Source of the DNA: Bacilli bacterium
GTDB lineage: Bacteria; Bacillota_I; Bacilli_A; RFN20; DUOF01
Assembly: GCA_017517765.1 (NCBI GenBank)
Contig: JAFWYE010000006.1
Coordinates: 124,001-188,000, forward strand
DNA length: 64,000 nucleotides
Direction: 5' to 3'
A program made the position numbers and the translations under genes. The first letter of the stretch is position 1, and the number at the start of each line of letters is the position of its first letter. The notes beneath the pieces were generated by a model. The model was not told the DNA's origin and did no database searches. It saw only the letters and a program-made list of their open reading frames with translations. Of this stretch, positions 61,441 to 64,000 are shown in pieces.

Positions 61441-62343
61441 TTATGAGAATGGGTATGCTTCATTTTCATATTCACCCTTCATCATATCAACGAATTTTTC
61501 ATAATCATATGTATCATAAGTATCTAAAACACCTTGATATGCATCTTTAAATTCCCCATCTTTAACATATATAGTAGTAGGAGTAAACTCTCCTATTTCT
61601 CTATCAGCTTGTATCTCAAGGGCAAGTTTAGAAAAAGCATAGTTAATAAAGTTACCTCTATCAGGATCACTTGTATCATTAACATACACATAATACATAT
61701 CATTTCCATCTTGAAGATATCTATTAATTGTAGTCTCAAATGCCTCACACGCACTGCATCCATATTGACCTATAGTAAAAACAAACTCATCTCCACTATT
61801 AATTTTATCTAACATTTCACTAGAGTTTAATACTATTTTTCTTTTTACATAATGACCATTTACTATCTTTTTAAATTCCTCATATTCTTCTCTATCTTTT
61901 ACATCTACATACCCTTGATAACCATCTTTAAATATTCCATCCTCTACAAAAACAGTAGTAGGTGTTTTTAAAATATTAATATTTCTACTTTTAGGAATTT
62001 CTTTAAGTTTATCATTAATCATCTTTAACGCTTCATTAATCATTAAGTCATTATCATTATCAGTATATAAATAATAAACTGTTTTTCCATCACTTGTATA
62101 ATCTCTTAATGTATCATTAAATAATTGGCATGCACTACAATTATATTGACCAAAAACAATTATAAAATCTCTGTTATCATCTACCATATCAATAAAGGTC
62201 TCAGAATCAATAACTGTAGTTCCATTAGGTGTATTATCCTTAACACATTTTGTAATCATCATTATCATACAAATAATAATGACAGTTAAAAAACTACCAT
62301 ATATAACTATAGATTTCCAATTTCTTTTTACAATCTCAACCAT
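61441..62343 (-). CDS. Membrane-anchored tandem thioredoxin-fold protein
   Basis: 300 residues. One membrane helix (about 11-33) is followed by two thioredoxin-like domains outside the membrane. Domain 1 has FGQYNCSACQ (C69, C72) and a cis-Pro turn LKTPTTVFVED; domain 2 has IGQYGCSACE (C196, C199) and FTPTTIYVKDG. Both CSAC active sites and cis-Pro loops are intact, and the two domains look like a recent duplication (GQYxCSAC and KDGYQG/KDAYQG repeats). It is probably an extracellular thiol reductase or oxidase. RBS AAGGAG before ATG. Confidence 0.88.
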   Translation of the reverse strand: MVEIVKRNWKSIVIYGSFLTVIIICMIMMITKCVKDNTPNGTTVIDSETFIDMVDDNRDFIIVFGQYNCSACQLFNDTLRDYTSDGKTVYYLYTDNDNDLMINEALKMINDKLKEIPKSRNINILKTPTTVFVEDGIFKDGYQGYVDVKDREEYEEFKKIVNGHYVKRKIVLNSSEMLDKINSGDEFVFTIGQYGCSACEAFETTINRYLQDGNDMYYVYVNDTSDPDRGNFINYAFSKLALEIQADREIGEFTPTTIYVKDGEFKDAYQGVLDTYDTYDYEKFVDMMKGEYENEAYPFS

Positions 62344-62347
62344 ATAG

Positions 62348-63520
62348 TTATAACTCCTTATTAGCCAATAATTTTTCTAGGGTTAACTCATAATTAAACT
62401 CATTTTTCAATGCCTCTAATTCATTCATGGCTTTTTTAACATTCACATTTTTGTTTCTTTTTATAGCTCTTATTAAAATGTTTTTTGGAGTATGCTCCAT
62501 ATCTATAAACTCTAATAGTTGAGTCTTATAACCATTTATTTGAAGCAATTTAGCCCTAGTAACATCCGTCATTAAAGCACTTATTCTCTCTTTTACTATT
62601 CCAAACTCATTTATTGCAGATAATGTAGTAGGCTTAATCTGCTTATTTAATTCATGTTGACAACAAGGGACAGAAAGAATAACTTTAGCATTCCACCTTA
62701 TAGCATTATACAAAGCATAATCAGTAGCAGTATCACAAGCATGAAGAGTTACTACCATATCCACTTTTTCTTCTTTGTAATCTTTAATATCACCAACTTG
62801 GAATCTTATGCCCTTCATGTTATATTTAGCAACTATCTTATTACAATCTTTAATAACATTTTCCTTCAAATCTAATCCTACAATATTAACCTTTAACTTT
62901 TTAACTTCAGTTAAATAATAATGAATAGCAAAAGTAAGATAAGATTTACCACAACCAAAATCAATAATAGATATAGTCTTTTTAGGATCAAATTCCTCCA
63001 CTATATCATCAACAAATTCAACAAATCTATTTATTTGTCTAAATTTATCATATTTATCATTTAAAACCTTCCCAGCAATATTCATAACACCTAGTTCCAC
63101 TAAAAAAGGTACTACTGTATTGTCTTTTATAATATATTGCTTTTCCTTATCATGAGAAACATTAGATAATTTTTTATTTTCAACGTTTCTTTTAATAATA
63201 GTAACTTTGCCACTCTTATTACTTAAAAGATGATATTCATGCTCTTTGCAAGTAACAAGTGCTTGCTTAAATATTGATGTTATAAGAGTAGTAGTTTCAT
63301 TGATTGCATCGTCTTTATTTAAATTAGAATGAACTACTCTATTTTCAAAAAAATAAGAAAATTGATACTCCATTTTATCATCATGAATAAATGGAGATAA
63401 TTGCACTTTAGAAAAAGAATCTTTATTTTTCTTATATGGAGAAGAAAATATTATTCTTAAAAGAGAACCATTAGAAAATATTTCTGCCATTAAGTTTTCT
63501 AAATTTGTTAATGTCATCAT
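62348..63520 (-). CDS. SAM-dependent methyltransferase
   Basis: 390 residues. A 170-residue N-terminal domain leads to a class I fold: [21 protein letters not shown] (motif I), [33 protein letters not shown] (motif IV-like) and [13 protein letters not shown], a block found in the Methyltransf_32-type proteins. The cofactor site is intact; substrate is unknown. The start overlaps the end of sufB by 4 bp (ATGATG at 63520/63517; either ATG may be used), so it is cotranscribed with the Suf genes. Confidence 0.83.
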   Translation of the reverse strand: MMTLTNLENLMAEIFSNGSLLRIIFSSPYKKNKDSFSKVQLSPFIHDDKMEYQFSYFFENRVVHSNLNKDDAINETTTLITSIFKQALVTCKEHEYHLLSNKSGKVTIIKRNVENKKLSNVSHDKEKQYIIKDNTVVPFLVELGVMNIAGKVLNDKYDKFRQINRFVEFVDDIVEEFDPKKTISIIDFGCGKSYLTFAIHYYLTEVKKLKVNIVGLDLKENVIKDCNKIVAKYNMKGIRFQVGDIKDYKEEKVDMVVTLHACDTATDYALYNAIRWNAKVILSVPCCQHELNKQIKPTTLSAINEFGIVKERISALMTDVTRAKLLQINGYKTQLLEFIDMEHTPKNILIRAIKRNKNVNVKKAMNELEALKNEFNYELTLEKLLANKEL

Positions 63521-64000
63521 CCTATGCTTCCCTCCATTTCTAATTTGATAAGATTATTTAATTCTACTGCATATTCCATTGGAAGTTCTTTAGCAAATGG
63601 TTCAATAAATCCCATTACTATCATTTGTGCCGCTTTCTTTTTATCTAATCCTCTAGACATCAGGTAAAATAGCTCATCATCACTTATTTTACTAACACTT
63701 GCCTCATGCTCTAAAATAGAACTATTATTACTAACTATATTAGTAGGAATAGTATCACTTGTAGAAATATCATCAATAAGTAAAGTATCACATTCAACCT
63801 TACTTCTAGAATTAGTCGCACCTTTAGTAATTTTTACAAGACCTCTATAATCTACACTTCCACCTTGCTTACCAATAGATTTAGAAATGATTGTAGAACT
63901 AGTTCTTTTTCCTATATGAATCATTTTAGCACCAGCATCTTGAATTTGATCTTTACCCGCTACTGCAATAGAAATACATACCCCTTTAGAATTATCTCCT
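63517..64000 (-). CDS. sufB: Fe-S cluster assembly protein SufB, C-terminal part
   Basis: The C-terminal 161 codons, running in from the right window edge. It carries the SufB C-terminal block: [91 protein letters not shown] and [31 protein letters not shown]. The scaffold's Cys in KVECD and the HEA histidine are present. SufBCD assembles iron-sulfur clusters, used here among others by the radical SAM enzymes. Confidence 0.95.
   Translation of the reverse strand, partial: GDNSKGVCISIAVAGKDQIQDAGAKMIHIGKRTSSTIISKSIGKQGGSVDYRGLVKITKGATNSRSKVECDTLLIDDISTSDTIPTNIVSNNSSILEHEASVSKISDDELFYLMSRGLDKKKAAQMIVMGFIEPFAKELPMEYAVELNNLIKLEMEGSIG

Noticed and set aside
1-64000. Mycoplasma-type code with TGA as Trp
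   Set aside because: Trp residues are read from TGG in the conserved genes, and TGA ends genes such as the one at 60490-61416.

Overview
The window is AT-rich, densely packed bacterial chromosome with strong GGAGG/AGGTGA ribosome sites, TTGACA/TATAAT promoters and many hairpin-plus-T terminators. It looks like a low-GC Bacillota genome, most likely an uncultured, probably gut-associated Bacilli lineage. TGA acts as a stop (the methyltransferase-like gene ends in TGA at 61416) and tryptophan is TGG, so this is not the Mycoplasma code. The housekeeping block rnhC - mutS2 - uvrC - gerE-like - GerMN protein - tig - lon - engB keeps a gene set that is clustered in Bacillus, which supports Bacilli ancestry and hints at sporulation or its remnant. 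The species assignment is inference.

Layout. (1) 1-6410, minus strand: a RiPP-type (ribosomally made, modified peptide) cluster. In transcription order it holds a small basic ORF, two radical SAM/SPASM enzymes carrying PqqD-like recognition domains, a 41-residue precursor ending in ECGGNYCSDVC, a PLP aminotransferase/decarboxylase-like enzyme, a B12-type radical SAM enzyme, and a dikinase-like ATP-grasp enzyme cut by the window edge. (2) 6.7-31.3 kb: mostly accessory or poorly known genes. These include PepT, rhomboid, a DUF1893-ADP-ribosylglycohydrolase fusion, TPR and Sel1 proteins, GNATs, Nudix, HD and histidine phosphatases, a COG2509 flavoprotein, a zinc metallopeptidase, a double-HEPN-motif protein, and a reverse transcriptase/alpha-beta hydrolase pair preceded by a structured RNA with 10-nt complementary ends. 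(3) 31.3-36.3 kb: gltX, thrS and tyrS. tyrS lies behind a Tyr-rich leader peptide and a terminator with the geometry of a ribosome-stalling attenuator; thrS lies behind another tiny ORF and terminator. (4) 36.3-44.5 kb: small unknowns, an adenosine-deaminase-like enzyme, TraX-like protein, a CaCA antiporter and a heterodimeric ABC exporter. (5) 44.6-64 kb: lipoproteins, engB-lon-tig, tRNA-Arg, an RNA-methylase-like protein, GerMN/GerE-like proteins, uvrC-mutS2, rnhC, a DUF3419-like protein, a tandem thioredoxin-fold membrane protein, a methyltransferase and the C-terminal part of sufB.

The most interesting systems are the RiPP cluster, the reverse-transcriptase/ncRNA/hydrolase unit (retron-like or defence-RT-like), and the tyrS leader-peptide attenuator, which is unusual where T-boxes are the norm. 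No CRISPR array, rRNA operon, insertion sequence or T-box was found by eye.
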